DNA of 64,000 bases from Trichoplax sp. H2 (lineage: Eukaryota > Placozoa > Uniplacotomia > Trichoplacea): the NCBI GenBank assembly GCA_003344405.1, contig NOWV01000126.1:62001-126000 (forward strand). Reading direction: 5' to 3'. Numbering within the stretch: position 1 is the first letter of the stretch; each line of letters opens with the position of its first letter. This document shows positions 25,891 to 40,127 of this stretch, piece by piece. The position numbers and the translations under genes were made by a program. A model generated the notes under the pieces. It did not search any database. It saw only the letters and a list, made by a program, of their open reading frames with translations, and was not told the origin of the DNA.

Positions 25891-28800
25891 ATGACTAAAA
25901 GAAATGCCGATATTAATGGTATCACCTTCATTGCTGGTTGGATACCTATAAATATGTCATTCTGCTCTCAGATACGTCTAAAGATTGGGTTGCGAGTTAG
26001 ATTTATAATGCAAACTAGTTCCATATTAGTTGATATCCGCAGTGGATTAATTATCTGATTCATAAACTCAATTTTATATTTACGGTGGGCTATTGACCAG
26101 ATAGAACCTTTAAGGAAATTCATCAGCCGAAATTGTCAGCTAAGGTAGTAGAACTCACAATGGAAGCAATGACTATAAGAAATTAGCTGAGTCAAAAAAA
26201 CGTATATACTCGTAAAAGTCTTTTCATCGGGAGACATCGATCAAAGTACGCCCTAAAAATTTTCGATATATTGTCATAACCCCATCATTTCATTACTACT
26301 GATCGCTAAGATGAAGAATTGAATGGCTGTGTCCAATCCAATTATTGATCATCAAATAATCCTTTGCCAAAGAAATCGCTGAGGACTCGATAAACATTGA
26401 GCACAGCCTAGTTGAGAGACATTTGGTGCGATTTGTTGACCTGAAATCAAGCATGTACATGCATAAAGTATCTCGATAGAAATGATTGCTAGTTCTTATT
26501 AGATGAAATAAAATTTGTAATCAATCTAAAATGAACTATGCGGATTCTATCTTTTTCTAATTAGAGATAATTCGAAGTTATTATTATAGAGTTGTATGCG
26601 TTACTCAATTATAGCGTTATAATCTTCACAATATAACTCCATACAGATTGTGAATAAAATAAAATCTGTAAAACATTTCGTGTTTTCAATAAAAATACTC
26701 AAAGATACTGTAGATTGCATCAATATAGAAGATGATGTGATATTTGCTAGTTTTACACAACTACTGGACTGATGATAATAATCTCAAAATTAAAAAGTAG
26801 ATGGTGGCTAGATATTAAATTTCCATATGATCGCCTTCGTAATCTTCAGTGTGTTAATATATTTTATTCCATGATTCAAGCTGTTGAAAATTAAGCTCAT
26901 CATGGTACTTTAACCTAATAAAATAATAAAGGAGAATATAAGAGAGTGTTTGAAAACAATTTTAGGCTGAAACGATGTTAACTGATATATTAATTCATAC
27001 GGATCCAGCCTGATCTGAAACACGAGGTCATCAATTTTCTATAGTCAATTGATGTACAATATATGAATTTACTAAAATGGCTTGTCTGAATACTTATCAT
27101 CACAATATTTATTTAACTAAAATAAATAATTACCGTTCCATATTGATCTAGCAAGAGAGTATACGAACAGCAGGCATACTTTATTCCAACTGTGTAGATA
27201 AATTACTCTGTAATGTAATAGATCAATATCGAGCAACGTATATATTTACTTAAGACAATTAAATAAACTGCGATGTTTATAATTATTTTTTAGACTTCCT
27301 TTCCCTGGTTGATGAGCAAGTTAGGGCAAGAACTAAATTTTTGGAAATTATTAAAGACTTAAATATGATCAGACTGGATAAATACTATTTAACAAAACTG
27401 GAATAAGTTTATCGAAGGGTCAGAGATCAATATGATTGGATACCGTTTCAACCCATAGGTTGTTGACTGCCTGCCGCCGGAGAGTTATATTATATTATAA
27501 TAGCACAGATACAACTCTGCCTTCTGATATTTAGTCATCAAACTACAGTAATTTATTTTGATCTAGTAAATTTGTTCGTTGTAAATTTACTTCTGTACTG
27601 TTTCAAGAGGATTCTAAAATTGATAAAGGTTGGAGGGTAATTTAAGGTGAATTCGATATCGTCAATCATAGTCATACATTCGAACATGATTTAACGGCGG
27701 ATGACAGCGCTATAAGTATAGAGCGGCAAATTAAAGTGTATTATAGTAGTTATCTTGAATTTCTTCTCTAGGATATTGCATAACATTTTAGGATTGCATT
27801 ATAGCATAAGGTCTTCTATTGTCACTTATTGACGTATTATAATGCAATTGAAAGCTATTTTAACGATAATGCCATAATTTTAAGACCGATAGTACAGAAT
27901 AAGGTGGATATTTTACTTCTTTAGTAACACTATCAAATCCACTGGTAACATCTACCGAAGGATGATTACAATAATAAATTTTAATTTCTGAAATTAAAAC
28001 TTATAAATGGCTTCCAATACTATTGATGACCTTAAAAAGGTGCTCTACGTTACTTTAGAGTAATTAAGATAATTTAAATTTTTATTGTATATCAATATTA
28101 TTTCGCAATATGCGCATCTCTGTCTAGGTGACCTTTTGTGATCACAATAGTGTAAAAGGCATTTTGAAACAAGAATGCAAATAATTAATGCAAGATCAAT
28201 TTCTATCTTCCCGATTGTGTTTGTACTCTTCCAGTACGTATCGAGTGGCTACTTAGAGCTAATAGTATAGCACGCTCGTTTAATTAATTAAGTTAGTAGA
28301 TTTTCTAAACGCACAACTATAAATTTATTTCTTCAGTACTTTCAAAGAAAACTGTGTGTACTTAACTTTTGGGCTTTTGCGAAGTATTTATAAAACTGTA
28401 TCACTATAATTTAATCAATAAATTCAATAGCGATTTGATTGATTGACTGAAATGATAGACAATCTGCTATTTCTGGCTATTTAAGATAACCGGTAGGTAA
28501 GAAAGGCTGTTGTTTAATACCGCCACTTGGAGCACCACAACATTTCACAAATTATTTGCATATCTACTTGCTTAGAAACCACCTAAATTGGCATCTATGT
28601 GAAAGATTTATTAACTATGGTTAATATATAGGACCGCATATAATGCTAGAAGTAATTAATTTAGATAAAAATGTTGTTTTACTTGATTGATCTTGATTTA
28701 ATTCGTGCGATGGTACTTACTATAAGGTACAGTTACAATAGCATTTTTGCCTTGGAATCAATTCCTAGCAGACTAAACCAGCTATGGAACTATTACAACG

Positions 28801-30271
28801 ATAATTATTGTGACAAACATATTTAAGACTATTTTCATACCAGTTAAGATTTTGTGTTAAATCGTTAGCAGGTCCATGGACTGCTAGAAAAAGATCATGG
28901 TAGGTCTTATTCATACTTAAGATCTCGTTAATTATAACCTGTCAAGCGATAGTACTGTACTGTAGTTTGATCCACAAACAACTCCTAATCTATACGAGTA
29001 TACATGAAGTAGAACCAATTTTTTTGTAATAGCATCACGGACAAACGGAGAGTGGGAGAGGAAAATTATGCATACCTTCTGCAAATGATTCTTCTAAGTG
29101 AAGTGCCTTAAAAGCAAGGCTAAAATTTATAACAAGTTTTCAAGCAATAGCAATTAGGCATTGAAGATTAGTAGCATTCAGAATTTATTACTTTTTGTAG
29201 CACAAATTATCAGCAATTTACAATACAGGGATAACAGATATGCTGGTCGACAGCAAATAAATACGCAACTTAGTACATTTTCGAGTTATTTTATATAAAT
29301 TTGTTAAGAATTGTATAATTATTACACACAGTTATTAGTTTTAGTATTTGTTAGCCTTTTTTGGAGCTTAATGATAAGATAAATAATTAAGCTTTCTTAT
29401 CACTTCGATGTTCATAAAGACTACTTTCGACTTTATTCTTTCTAAATTTGTGCTTTGCAATTTCATTTACATAAAATTCAATTGAAGTTTAATATTTCGA
29501 TTGCTTTATGGCATGGTTTAGAATAGGCAAAAATTTTTATGTCAATAAAATTTTTCAATATCAATATATTCTGCAAGAGCGCGAATTTTACTTCTTATTT
29601 AAGTATTCTTGCAAATTGTACTTAATGAACAATTATAGCTGATATGCCCTTTAACAGAAGAAATGCTTTTCATATATTTATAATTTCGATTACAATAAAT
29701 TTACTAATTGCCAATACGTAGCGTGTCTAATCGTCTTTTATGTTAACCATTGAATTAATTATTAAAAATTCTCTATCAGATATATTGTGGAAAATTGGTA
29801 ACCAACTATTAATAAGTGTCAAAAGTAACACAAAGATACAAGAGTCGTATTTTAAATTAGATTCTACTCTACTTATTCCTACGTTTGACTACTGCACCAT
29901 ATCATTTAATTAAATAATATCTTTTTTCTTGGATTGCGTTTAAAAATTATTTGATTCTAATGTCACAGAGACGAATTAAATATTTTGATGTAAGAAGAAA
30001 TTTATCTAGTAATTACGTGGCGAAATAGTGATAAATTCAAGAATCAAATTTAATGGATAATTATCTAATAGCCAATAAAATTCTTTTCTGTACGCGTATC
30101 GCAAACATTGCGAAAAATTTACTATTAAATAAGAAATAAGTGCATTTGGAGCCTGTAGGCCACGACTTCCATAAAATTATCGGGGTGTTTACATGTGTTA
30201 TGAATGAGGTCATGAACTTAATTTTTTATAGCTTGAAGTAAAATTCGGCCTGCTTATGAGATTATCAGGAT
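25891..30271. other. Intergenic, no gene seen
   Basis: About 4.4 kb of AT-rich sequence with stops in all frames. I recognise no gene, RNA or defined repeat. Confidence 0.5.
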
Positions 30272-33200
30272 CTAATTAACGGTTGTACTGCGTGTAGCTT
30301 GCAGTATTTGAATGAATTCATCAAAGCTTATCAGGCCATCTCCATTTTCATCCGCAGCCTGAATGACTTTAGTGGCTTCTTCGCGAGTTATGGTGCTATT
30401 CATTTGACCCATGACAGAAACAAAGTCATCTACACAAATGTATCCATCGCCGTCTTTATCGAAGGTGGTAAAAGTTTCCTTTATAGCATCTTCGGAATCG
30501 ATATCATAATCTAATAAAATAGAAAGCACGCATTAATTTTTAGAAAGATTAACAATGTGATTCTATATCTACGAAGTGAACGTACATTTAATTTTAATTA
30601 TTAACATTGATAATCATCATTTGTCCTATTTGTTTAGTGCGATCCTGTACATATTAAAACTGTGTAATTGTAATGCAATCATACTGTAGAAATGACTTTT
30701 AGTTTTCTTATAGCACTTTGATTCAGACCGAGGTAGGATTTTTAGTAGTGTCATGTAATCAATGTACAAAAACGTTTTATTGCAGTTTAATAGGTACTTA
30801 TTACTTATAAAACCCTCTCTTAAAAATGCTTCAATGTTAGACGAATTTATTCTTGATGAATTAAGCTTAGAACATTGCTCTTTTAAATGAATTGCAATAG
30901 CTTTTAAATACTTTGTCTCTTAAAGTACTGTTCGTCAGTTTAAAGATAATTCAATACTATCACTAGTCATTTTTAATTCATACTTAAATGATTTCCTCTA
31001 GTTATAGTCATTTAAAGCGATTGTAATCGCTTCTGGGAACCTTCTAGACGATAGAATTGACACTGCTCTACGTTATACTTTATAATTGGAACAAGAAAAC
31101 AATTGATAGCGATAGTTGATGATATTTTAACCATATTAGCTAGGATTCAGGTATAACAATATTATATTTAAACAACTGAAGTCTATTTTATTTAATTACT
31201 TACTGATTTATTACGTTGAATCATAGCAATAAACTATGCTATATACTGGGCAATAGACAACTTAGCCATGGTTGTTAGTATACATATAAATAGTGCTTCA
31301 GAGTAGTCTAAAGTTGATTAAACCCAATATTATCCAAAAATTAAGTGCATTTTACATCTAGCTGTCCAATTTTTAACATACAGTTAGGGATTCTAATTTT
31401 AACTATATTGTATTCTAAATAAGTCACGTTAGGTACAGTATTCACGTTTTGAAATATAATATTACTAAAAGTTGATTTGACTGTTATCATCCAAATACAA
31501 AATTATTTTACTGACTACCGATACCTTAAAGTTGAAACTGAATGCATCGAAATTAATCGCATCTAAAATTTAGGATATGGTGTATAGCTATTAATAACAT
31601 ACTTTTCTTGGTATAACGCTATAAGAGACTACAAAGAAAAGAGAGTGATGATGAGATTATTATACTAGATTTCGCATAACAGTACGATAATTGTGATGTA
31701 CTGTAGCATAAAGGATATTGCCCCATATTACAGGTAAACTATTTACGTTGTTTTTCTCTACAAAAATTTCATTTTTTCGTTGTGTCTTTAGTCCTTTGTT
31801 GTGTTATACTGTGGTAAAGTACACTGCTTAATTTTTTTCACTAAGCTATTCCACTCTTTCGAGTACATAACATCTAGAAATCGACTTCCTATTATGGTAT
31901 TTCAATATGCTTTTAACTTTGATCTCCATAGTAATTCCACTTGAATTGTGATATATTCATAGATATAGGATAATGATGAGCGACAATACAAGCAAAGATA
32001 TAGCGCATTTTACAATGGCTGCATTGTAAAATCTTACTAATATTCAATTCAGAAAAGGATCAAGAAGTTTAAGAAAAGAGATTTAATCAAAGCATCACGC
32101 AACTGTTAAAATAGATAATTCCATAAATTCGATCATTATTTAGTTGTTATAGGATAATGGACTACTTCAGTCGTATTTAATTTTTTCCATGATTTACCAT
32201 AACCTATTTGTTGTTACAATTAACTTCGTTAGATTTCAATGTAGTAACAATGAGCATAAAGTAGATCAACAACAACCATTGACTATACTTTCCGCCTGCT
32301 AGATCTAGGATTATCTATATTATAGCATTGATGAAAAAATTGTTTCCTTGCATACGTAAACACTTTTCGGAATCATAAATTGTAAAAGTGAATGATCATA
32401 AAATCATTACTTGGCAAAGAATAGTTATAATTTATAAGAAACTTAGGACTATTCGTTTATGTTTTTCATCAATAATTGAACTTAAACCTGACTCTCAAAT
32501 GTATACTTTTATTTGATGTGGAAGTTTATAACTCTTAAAAGCATGTATTCAAATAATTGTAATAGTATATAATAAAGGGGTTATGACAACAAAATAATCG
32601 ATATATCTTGAATAGAATGTTTTTAATTCTGTAATCTAGTTTGTTAATAAGGAAGAAAATTGCTCCCTTTCAAAATAAATTTTGCAATCCGTGATATCGA
32701 GACGATATTTCGAGACAGCTAGTTCTATTTTGAAAATTATTTGACTTAGAAAAGATTTTAATTTTAGAAAAAAAGTTATAGCCTTAACAGAAGCTGTTTT
32801 GGAACTTGTTCTATAGTCAATAAATTAAATCCAATCATCCATTTCAGTAGAAAATTACCGAATTTATATCCGGAAATGATACTATTTTGAAATGATAATA
32901 AACTGGTAAGTCATAGGATTATAATTACAGTTATAAGAGAGGTAACATCAAATTTTAAATTTAAGTAGAGCAGTAAATGATAGATTTAGATTACTTTCAT
33001 GCTTCACTAAGAACTGGCACAGCTGATTTAGAACCGAAAATCTAAGAAAAGAAAACTTGACTTCTTGTAAGGGAAAATCTAGCAAGGAAGTAAATAGCTG
33101 AGTCATGCGGAAAATTTATTGAACATAGTTACAAATCCAGCTTTAGTCTACAAAAAGTATCTTTTTTACTCGCGATAGAAGTGAGATAAAGCTCATCCTA

Positions 33201-33857
33201 CAGAGTAAATAAAATTAGAATATAAAAGCCATACTAGCATGAAATGTATTTAAAATCAGTAAACATCAATTTAAATAATATTAAGTGTTCAGAATAAGAT
33301 ATTGTCGTGATAGTAAAATTATCTCTGAATAATAAATGACCTGAATGTATGTGTATAATTTATTAGGATATTCTAATTTGGCCATGTCGTGTAACTGCAA
33401 TAATCTAATAGAAAGTAAAGTTCATCATGCTATAAAGTAAATCAAATTCAGTTCTTATATCAGAGGATGGAGATATAAAAATTGTAAACCGTCTTGTATC
33501 TTAACGACTTAACGTACTCAGTAATGAATCCATAAATTTTGCCTATGGGCATACCAGGCTAGCTATTATACAGTAAACTTAAGTAAAAGATCCTTACTAG
33601 CTAAAAAAAACGGAAAACTAACCTGAATCAACGTTAATCAGCCAGTTCAAGAGTTCATCTTGACTAATTAAACCATCACCATTTTTATCAATGTCCAAAA
33701 TGACATCATTCAGTTTTTTATCAGCCCAGTTTTGATTTAAGTTTTGTAACACAGTTTTTAGTTCCGAATGGGATAGCATTCCATCTCCATCAGAATCTAA
33801 TACCTGGAAAGCTTCTTTAACACGTTTAACTTGATCAGTTTCAAATTTGTCCATCAT
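30272..33857 (-). CDS. Calmodulin-like EF-hand protein
   Basis: Small cytosolic calcium sensor, 157 residues, from two exons: 33623-33857 and 30272-30510 (donor GTTAGT, acceptor TTAG, phase 1), around an intron of about 3.1 kb. The start follows an in-frame TAA six codons upstream; two consecutive Met codons are possible starts. Four EF-hand loops are visible: DSDGDGMLSHSE, DKNGDGLISQDE, DKDGDGYICVDD and DENGDGLISFDE. Loops 1, 2 and 4 have the canonical Glu at position 12, while loop 3 has Asp. Length and two-lobed layout fit the calmodulin/troponin C superfamily, but divergence from calmodulin is large (IDSEDAIKETFTTFDKD in place of the usual linker), so it is a paralogue and not calmodulin itself. 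The C-terminal end is LQATRSTTVN. Partner unknown. Confidence 0.93.
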
Positions 33858-35272
33858 TGCCTTGCTTTGAATTTGTTATTTTGGAAAATTTTTGCTAACT
33901 GTAAGAATCATACAATCAAAAAAATAATCCTTACATTTTATCTAAGTAATGGTTACGGTATCAGTTTAATCATGTGAAACAGTTTAATTTAAGTGAATCA
34001 ATCAGTAAATGAATATAGATTCCGTAGAATAAGTATACTAATTGAGATATGAAAACAAAAAGTGAAAAACTGAATTCTAATCTTAAAATCAATCGACTAT
34101 CATTTAATTTCGAATTTCGTATCATAGCTAAACAAAAATGGATCCATTTTCTCAATAATGGAAAAAGGGTTTGCTCTATCGTTGTCGATGGATGGAGACT
34201 AAATAAAATGTAGACAATCTACGATGTCGCAGACAGTTATAAGCTAAACAATAGATTTCCTCCCTTTTATTTATAGGCCTTCAGAATAGACTAATAAGTT
34301 AGTTGATAATCATTCAGCTAAGTCATCATCATCTCTATTTTTAGATATTATACAATTAGTCGTTATAAATGCCTTCAATAATGACTGAAGGTAATTAGGA
34401 TGATAGATCCCAAAAATAAATAGTGTAAAGGTTTAGTAATTATTATCATAGAACTTGATCATCTACTTACGGGTATTACTGATTAAATGATTACTTTGAT
34501 GATCGCTCTCTAATGATAATTGTATTGAACTATAGTAGATGTTTCTATAAATGATTTGAGTGCTTTAATGCCTATATTATGTTAATTATGTCAAGAAACA
34601 AAAAGAATTTAACATAAGGATGCCATTAATTATCTAATGGGATCGACCGAACTATTTTCGTTTGCTAATGGCTACCCTTGCGGTTATGTAAATTAATGTC
34701 TATAATAGTAGCTATAGATTAAAGCACTAGCCATGATAAAAGTAATATTGAACTTAGCTGTTGGCTATGGAGCTTATTGTGTTAACTAATATGATTTTCT
34801 ATCAATCATCCTATTGAATTTAAATTTCCAAGACTATCTATTTGTATTATTTAGAGCACAATACAATAAGTGCAAGCAATACATAAAAAATAAAAATAAA
34901 GAATAGCCAATAGGTTGATGAGAATTTGATTTTATTGCTATCAGTTCTATTTGCTACGATTGCCTTCAAAAGCAAATTTATAAAGCATAATGATTAACTA
35001 AAGAGAAGAAAGTTTCTTCCTGTAGACATAAACAGTCATATTAAGCTTAATTTTTATTCTTTTGACAAATTTTAGCGTTTATCAAGACCTTTATTTTCTT
35101 CCAGTAATTACGATAGGTATTTTAACGCTGCTGGAAATGAAAAGGTTTCAAGTTGATAAAAGATCTCTAGAAATACGCTATTAGTCGTTTGTAAACTATT
35201 GTTACGGTGTTGCCTTGTCATCAGGATAGTTTTATAAGTACAGTAGTAGCTATTATGGAGAATATCCATATT
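33858..35272. other. Intergenic, no gene seen
   Basis: Upstream flank of the calmodulin-like gene. AT-rich, with no recognised coding or repeat feature. Confidence 0.5.
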
Positions 35273-35770
35273 TGTAGTGCTAGGTAAGATAAGTAATGCC
35301 TTAATGTGGATGTTGTTTGTAATAGTTCATTAGATATTTAATATTGATTGTTATTGTGTGACAGATAGCAGTAAGATGATTCAAGTTCTAGTTGATGATA
35401 GTTGAATTAGACAACCTACGAGCTTAGATTAAGATTAAGTATGAGTAAGAGATTTAAAATATTTACTGATAGAAAAGCTATGTAAGGAACATCGCAGTTC
35501 GAGATGTTTCTCCTAGTAAGGTATAATAATAATTCTGTTGTTTACAAATTAGACGGTTCCTATATAAACGGGAACATTTGAGTTGAGAGTGCTGGTAAAA
35601 AGTTGTAGATGTATCTTTGCTAAAAAAAGTTTATCTTTACAGTCTTTTGCTATGTGTGTTTAACGTTAAGTAAAAGGGCGTTTAAGTCAGTAGCTACTTA
35701 TAGACTTTTACTGTACGTTACCTTGTCGCAGAAGTGAAATTGTGACAACTATACATTTTATCGTCTGACA
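35273..35770 (+). mobile_element. Candidate solo LTR
   Basis: Begins TGTAGTGC, the same eight bases as the better-supported LTR at 60439, and ends CTGACA. Four bases, TATT, flank both ends. A TATA box (TATATAAAC, 35561) lies about 290 bases in, as in the other LTRs of the window. No AATAAA is visible and the target duplication is only 4 bases, so the borders are uncertain. Confidence 0.45.
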
Positions 35771-38700
35771 TATTATCAAAAATGAAATTTTAGAATCAAA
35801 AAACTGTATACGCTTATGTTTAAATCTAGATTTCGAACGAGCTATTGCAATTTAATATCTATATTAATGTAATTGAAAGTGGTAAGTAAAGATAGGAATA
35901 CCGCCGATTAATATTCAACACGCAATCATTTTGATAGATTAATCGATCTATCATATACGACAAATAGAAAAATGACGGCCGATAATACAGTGGCTGTTGA
36001 CCATCTAAAATGCTCAAATAGCTTTTATACTAGTCAGAAACAAAGTGCAATTAAAATTGTAGATATTAAATTAATCCAGCTAGAGAACTATCAATAGTTT
36101 AAGAAGATATTTAATAAATCTCTAAATTTTTGACTTCTATCTAGCCTGAATACTATGCTAGGTACAGCAGGAAATATATCTGTCGGCGTCGATAGTTTTT
36201 CTGAATAAATCCACTTACTTGACTAATTATAGCTTACTGATATACTATTCCACGCAAGTAAAATTGTAAGGAAAGATATGTAATTATTGTAAAACTTAAA
36301 CTGAATCCGATAATATCTCATGTGTGTATCATTATCCTATAATAATAATTATAATAATTAATCATGATTTTAGGTACTTTGCAACTAGGCTGTTAGTGGA
36401 CCTGAGTCCAGCGTTTAGAACATCTAGATCGCCGCCAAATACCATTTGGTATTCCAACTTAATATTTTGAGATTCTTAAAGCTAAGGATCTTACATCCTT
36501 TTCTATTTGTATCTTACACTATATAATACTGCCATAAGAATAATCAAAATCGGCGAACATCGAAAGTAATTATTGATCAGACTACTACAGCAGAAGTTAT
36601 TGTCATATGGATAACATTGCTGAAACGGCTGTTTACCTGTATAGCTTGTACTATTTGAAAACTTAATCTATTCTCGTAAGAAATCACAATAGAAGGGATG
36701 GCATACCGGTGTATTATGCTTTAGTATATATCTTAGTTGAATTGATTGGCAATTAAGGTTATCCTTAATAATAATCTTTAGTAAAAGACGATAACGCTGG
36801 TGTTGATAAACATTATCATTTATTCTTATTACGACAGTTTTCCCATCCTCTCGAGTATGAGCTTTAGCTGCCGCTGATATTACAGTATTCATCGAAAATG
36901 TACCGCTGTATGAATGCATGCATATATTTTTGCTATAGGAAAACATTGACGGTGATTTTTTTCATCAGATCTACGTTTCTCATCATCTCGTCGTACATTT
37001 CCTATCACTATCACTGTTATGTATTTGCGTTCCATCATTTTGAATGCACAAACTAAATTATCTGTGACGTTACTTTATCAAAATAGTAATATGAGAACAA
37101 TTATAGGATACAATTTTCTGAGTTACCACGCTTTAAGTCAAATTTCTTGCTCAAGTTCTGATTTTCAAATCGGCAAGTCTGAAATTTGCCTTATTATGAC
37201 ACTTAAAGGTATTATTTTTAAATTGCATTAAAATGCGTCCACTAAAAGGTACCGGGGTAACAATCCACATTATACCCCGTCCATAGTATGTCTGATATAA
37301 TAAAATCTAGTAAACTGTTGTTGTAAAATCATAATAACCAATAATCTGCGGATGTACTTTACTTTTTCTCTCATGAGGGAATTTTAACGTATTTGATTAT
37401 CTAGATGCCAAGGCACAATTCTAATGAATCTGTAATATCTAGAAATGCAACTTTTTTCTAATTTATTCACTTATATATCAATTAAAATAAATTTCCAATT
37501 GATAGCATCGATAGTCGACAATTTTAACGTTGTTCTTTTGTCTTACTGAGAAATTTACTCGTTAACTATGTAGTTTGGTGAAGGTAACATTTAAACTAGT
37601 GATTACTTTTATTATTAATTTGAACTAAAGTGCTACATCTTGGTTTCATTCTCCCTAAATGATTTATTTAAATATTGCGGCAAAGAAGGTACCTTCTGAA
37701 CTTGTCAAAGCGATTAAGTAAACTTTAACATCGGATTAGTTTGATAAAATAAAAGATAGGCTAGACAACATATCGTATGAATTTCACTCTAAAATTCAAA
37801 ATATAGCTAGCATACATTAGGTAGCTTTAACTAGAACAGGAATTGATACAATAGCAGTTTAATTATCATCATATGTTACAGTGTTGTAGTCATAATGATC
37901 CACCTGCGAAGCACAGGGTATTTTTTAACTTAATAAAACTCGTAATTTCTGAACTATCTCAACTTTCAGTTAAAATGACAAAACGACGGAATCATTGAAA
38001 CGAAACATGAAGTAGGTATATCGAATGATGCTTCTAAATAAAATGACACTTAATTCGAATTAAGAAGTTCCTAACAGTAAATAAAAGAAGGATGTACGTG
38101 AAACCAAAAACTAAGACTTTAAGCTAAATATTGTAATATAGATAGCAATTTCACGATAAATTCCAAATTGGCATTTAATTTAGAGTTTGATGGAATAGTT
38201 ACTAAAACGTTTGGAAGTCATCTAGATCGATTTAAAATGTGATGTGCTATCATTTTATGACAACATAAAGTTCTATACCAACATTTTATATTAAAGCAAG
38301 ATTAACTGTGCTATTGGACAGAAGTAACGATGCAGACTAGAGAAGCATCTTTCTTTCAGTAATTGACAAGGACATAATATTCTAAATACCAATAAGCTCT
38401 AGTGTAAGAAATAAATATTACTATAGCCGTCATATTCAGTGCGAAGATTACGTCAATTCAGATACAAATTAAAGCGATACCCAAAAGAAATTAGATATCA
38501 AATTGGTTAAAAATTTGAATTGCATTAAATCGAGACCCAAGTAATGTTGTATATCCAACTCATGCTTTTGCTTACCCAATAATTCACGTCAGTAAGGTAA
38601 ATTTTTTAATACAAAGTAAATCCCATATTTAATCCATGCTATTTACAACAAATAATCACAACATCACACGTCAGTATATCATATAACATGAATGATGGTG

Positions 38701-40110
38701 ATTTCTTATGGTCCTTTCTAAAGTACTCGTAACCTGATTGCCTTCATACTGTCATTAAGAATGCCGTAACAGTATTAATTAGAGTGGAGATATAGCGGAG
38801 ATAAATGGTTCATGATCTTTTTAATCTCCGTTAATTAATAAATACTAGCATTGGTTGATGCAGACACTTTTTAAGTTTTCAACCGCCGCGGCAAATTGTT
38901 TCCTTTAGGAAAAGGAAAGAAGCTAATAATTAATATTCTAAGGAAGCCTTGCTTTAACTATCGTAGTTTATAAGTTTATTAGTCGAATAGGGTATAATCG
39001 ATAGTAAGGTATTGTATTAGACCAGTTCCAAGAGGTAAATTAATACACGGTCGGGGTTGATTTAATAGATTCATTTTCAGTTACAATTATTTACTGTACT
39101 TTGTATCATGATATACTTATATTGATATTGAGATGTTTAGAAATAAAAAACATATGATCATTTAAATATAATTTGCCGTTAATATTAAATATAGTTCTGA
39201 CCTTGTCTTCAAAGGGATGATCTGTGAGCCGCTTTCATTCAATTAACATTAAGTTTGCATCTTCAACTAAATATATACCACAACTATTGATTCAGATTAC
39301 TTAAGTTTATTAAACCTATAGGCATAACTGTCCTTCCCTTTAAAAATAGAGTTGATTCTTTCCCTATTTAAACTTTATCTTCTTTAAAATGAGTCTCCCA
39401 CCTCCTCATTAAGATATACGTTCAATATTGATTAGACAATTAGAAGATGTGAATGCATTTGAAATAAAAAAATTTATTAATGAATAATTTAATAAATTTG
39501 CTGATAGCCTCAAAGATTAACTCACCCAGATATGATGAATATACACTTAAACTAATATGAATAATTTATTATATTTTTTTGATTGCATATCTTAAATTTC
39601 CATCTGTTCTACAGTTGATTATATTCTATAACAATAATTAATATTGTTTTGATCTAATACTATAAAGTTCATCACCTTCAATTAGATATTTATATTACAC
39701 GTGCTTTTCACCGGAAAGGATGTACTTTATTTTTTATCTTTTAAGATCTCTTTGTGACTTCCTATTTAATAGATTTGTTTCTATCACGTTTTTATCCGAC
39801 TAGCTCATAAAGCCGTAATAGTTAAGGCACTCTCATCATTTTATTGATATTCTTGTTTAATTCAGCATAGTAACAACAGCAACGGCATAGACCGGTGTTA
39901 TTGACAACAGTAAATACTTTTTCATCCTGACAATTACTACTATAGAAGCACAATTACAATAATATCATTATCAAAAAGCCCTTAGGTGAATATACCGGCA
40001 ATTCCTCAAGGCCACTCTTAGTAAATAAGTTCGCCTTTTGAATATCAATAGTATTCATGATGATATCAATAATATTCATGCTTTAACTACTCGTAATTAT
40101 GTTGCAGAGT
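35771..40110. other. Intergenic, no gene seen
   Basis: AT-rich. A 92-codon minus-strand frame at 36668-36946 has no recognisable motif or convincing gene context and was not called. Confidence 0.45.
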
Positions 40111-40127
40111 GGGGGGAGGGGGGGAGG
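40111..40127 (+). other. G-rich tract with quadruplex potential
   Basis: GGGGGGAGGGGGGGAGG: six and seven G separated by single A, inside very AT-rich DNA. Enough runs of three G with short loops are present for an intramolecular quadruplex. Confidence 0.6.

Noticed and set aside
36668-36946. 92-codon minus-strand frame
   Set aside because: No motif, no plausible neighbours in phase; compatible with chance in 16 kb of non-coding sequence.
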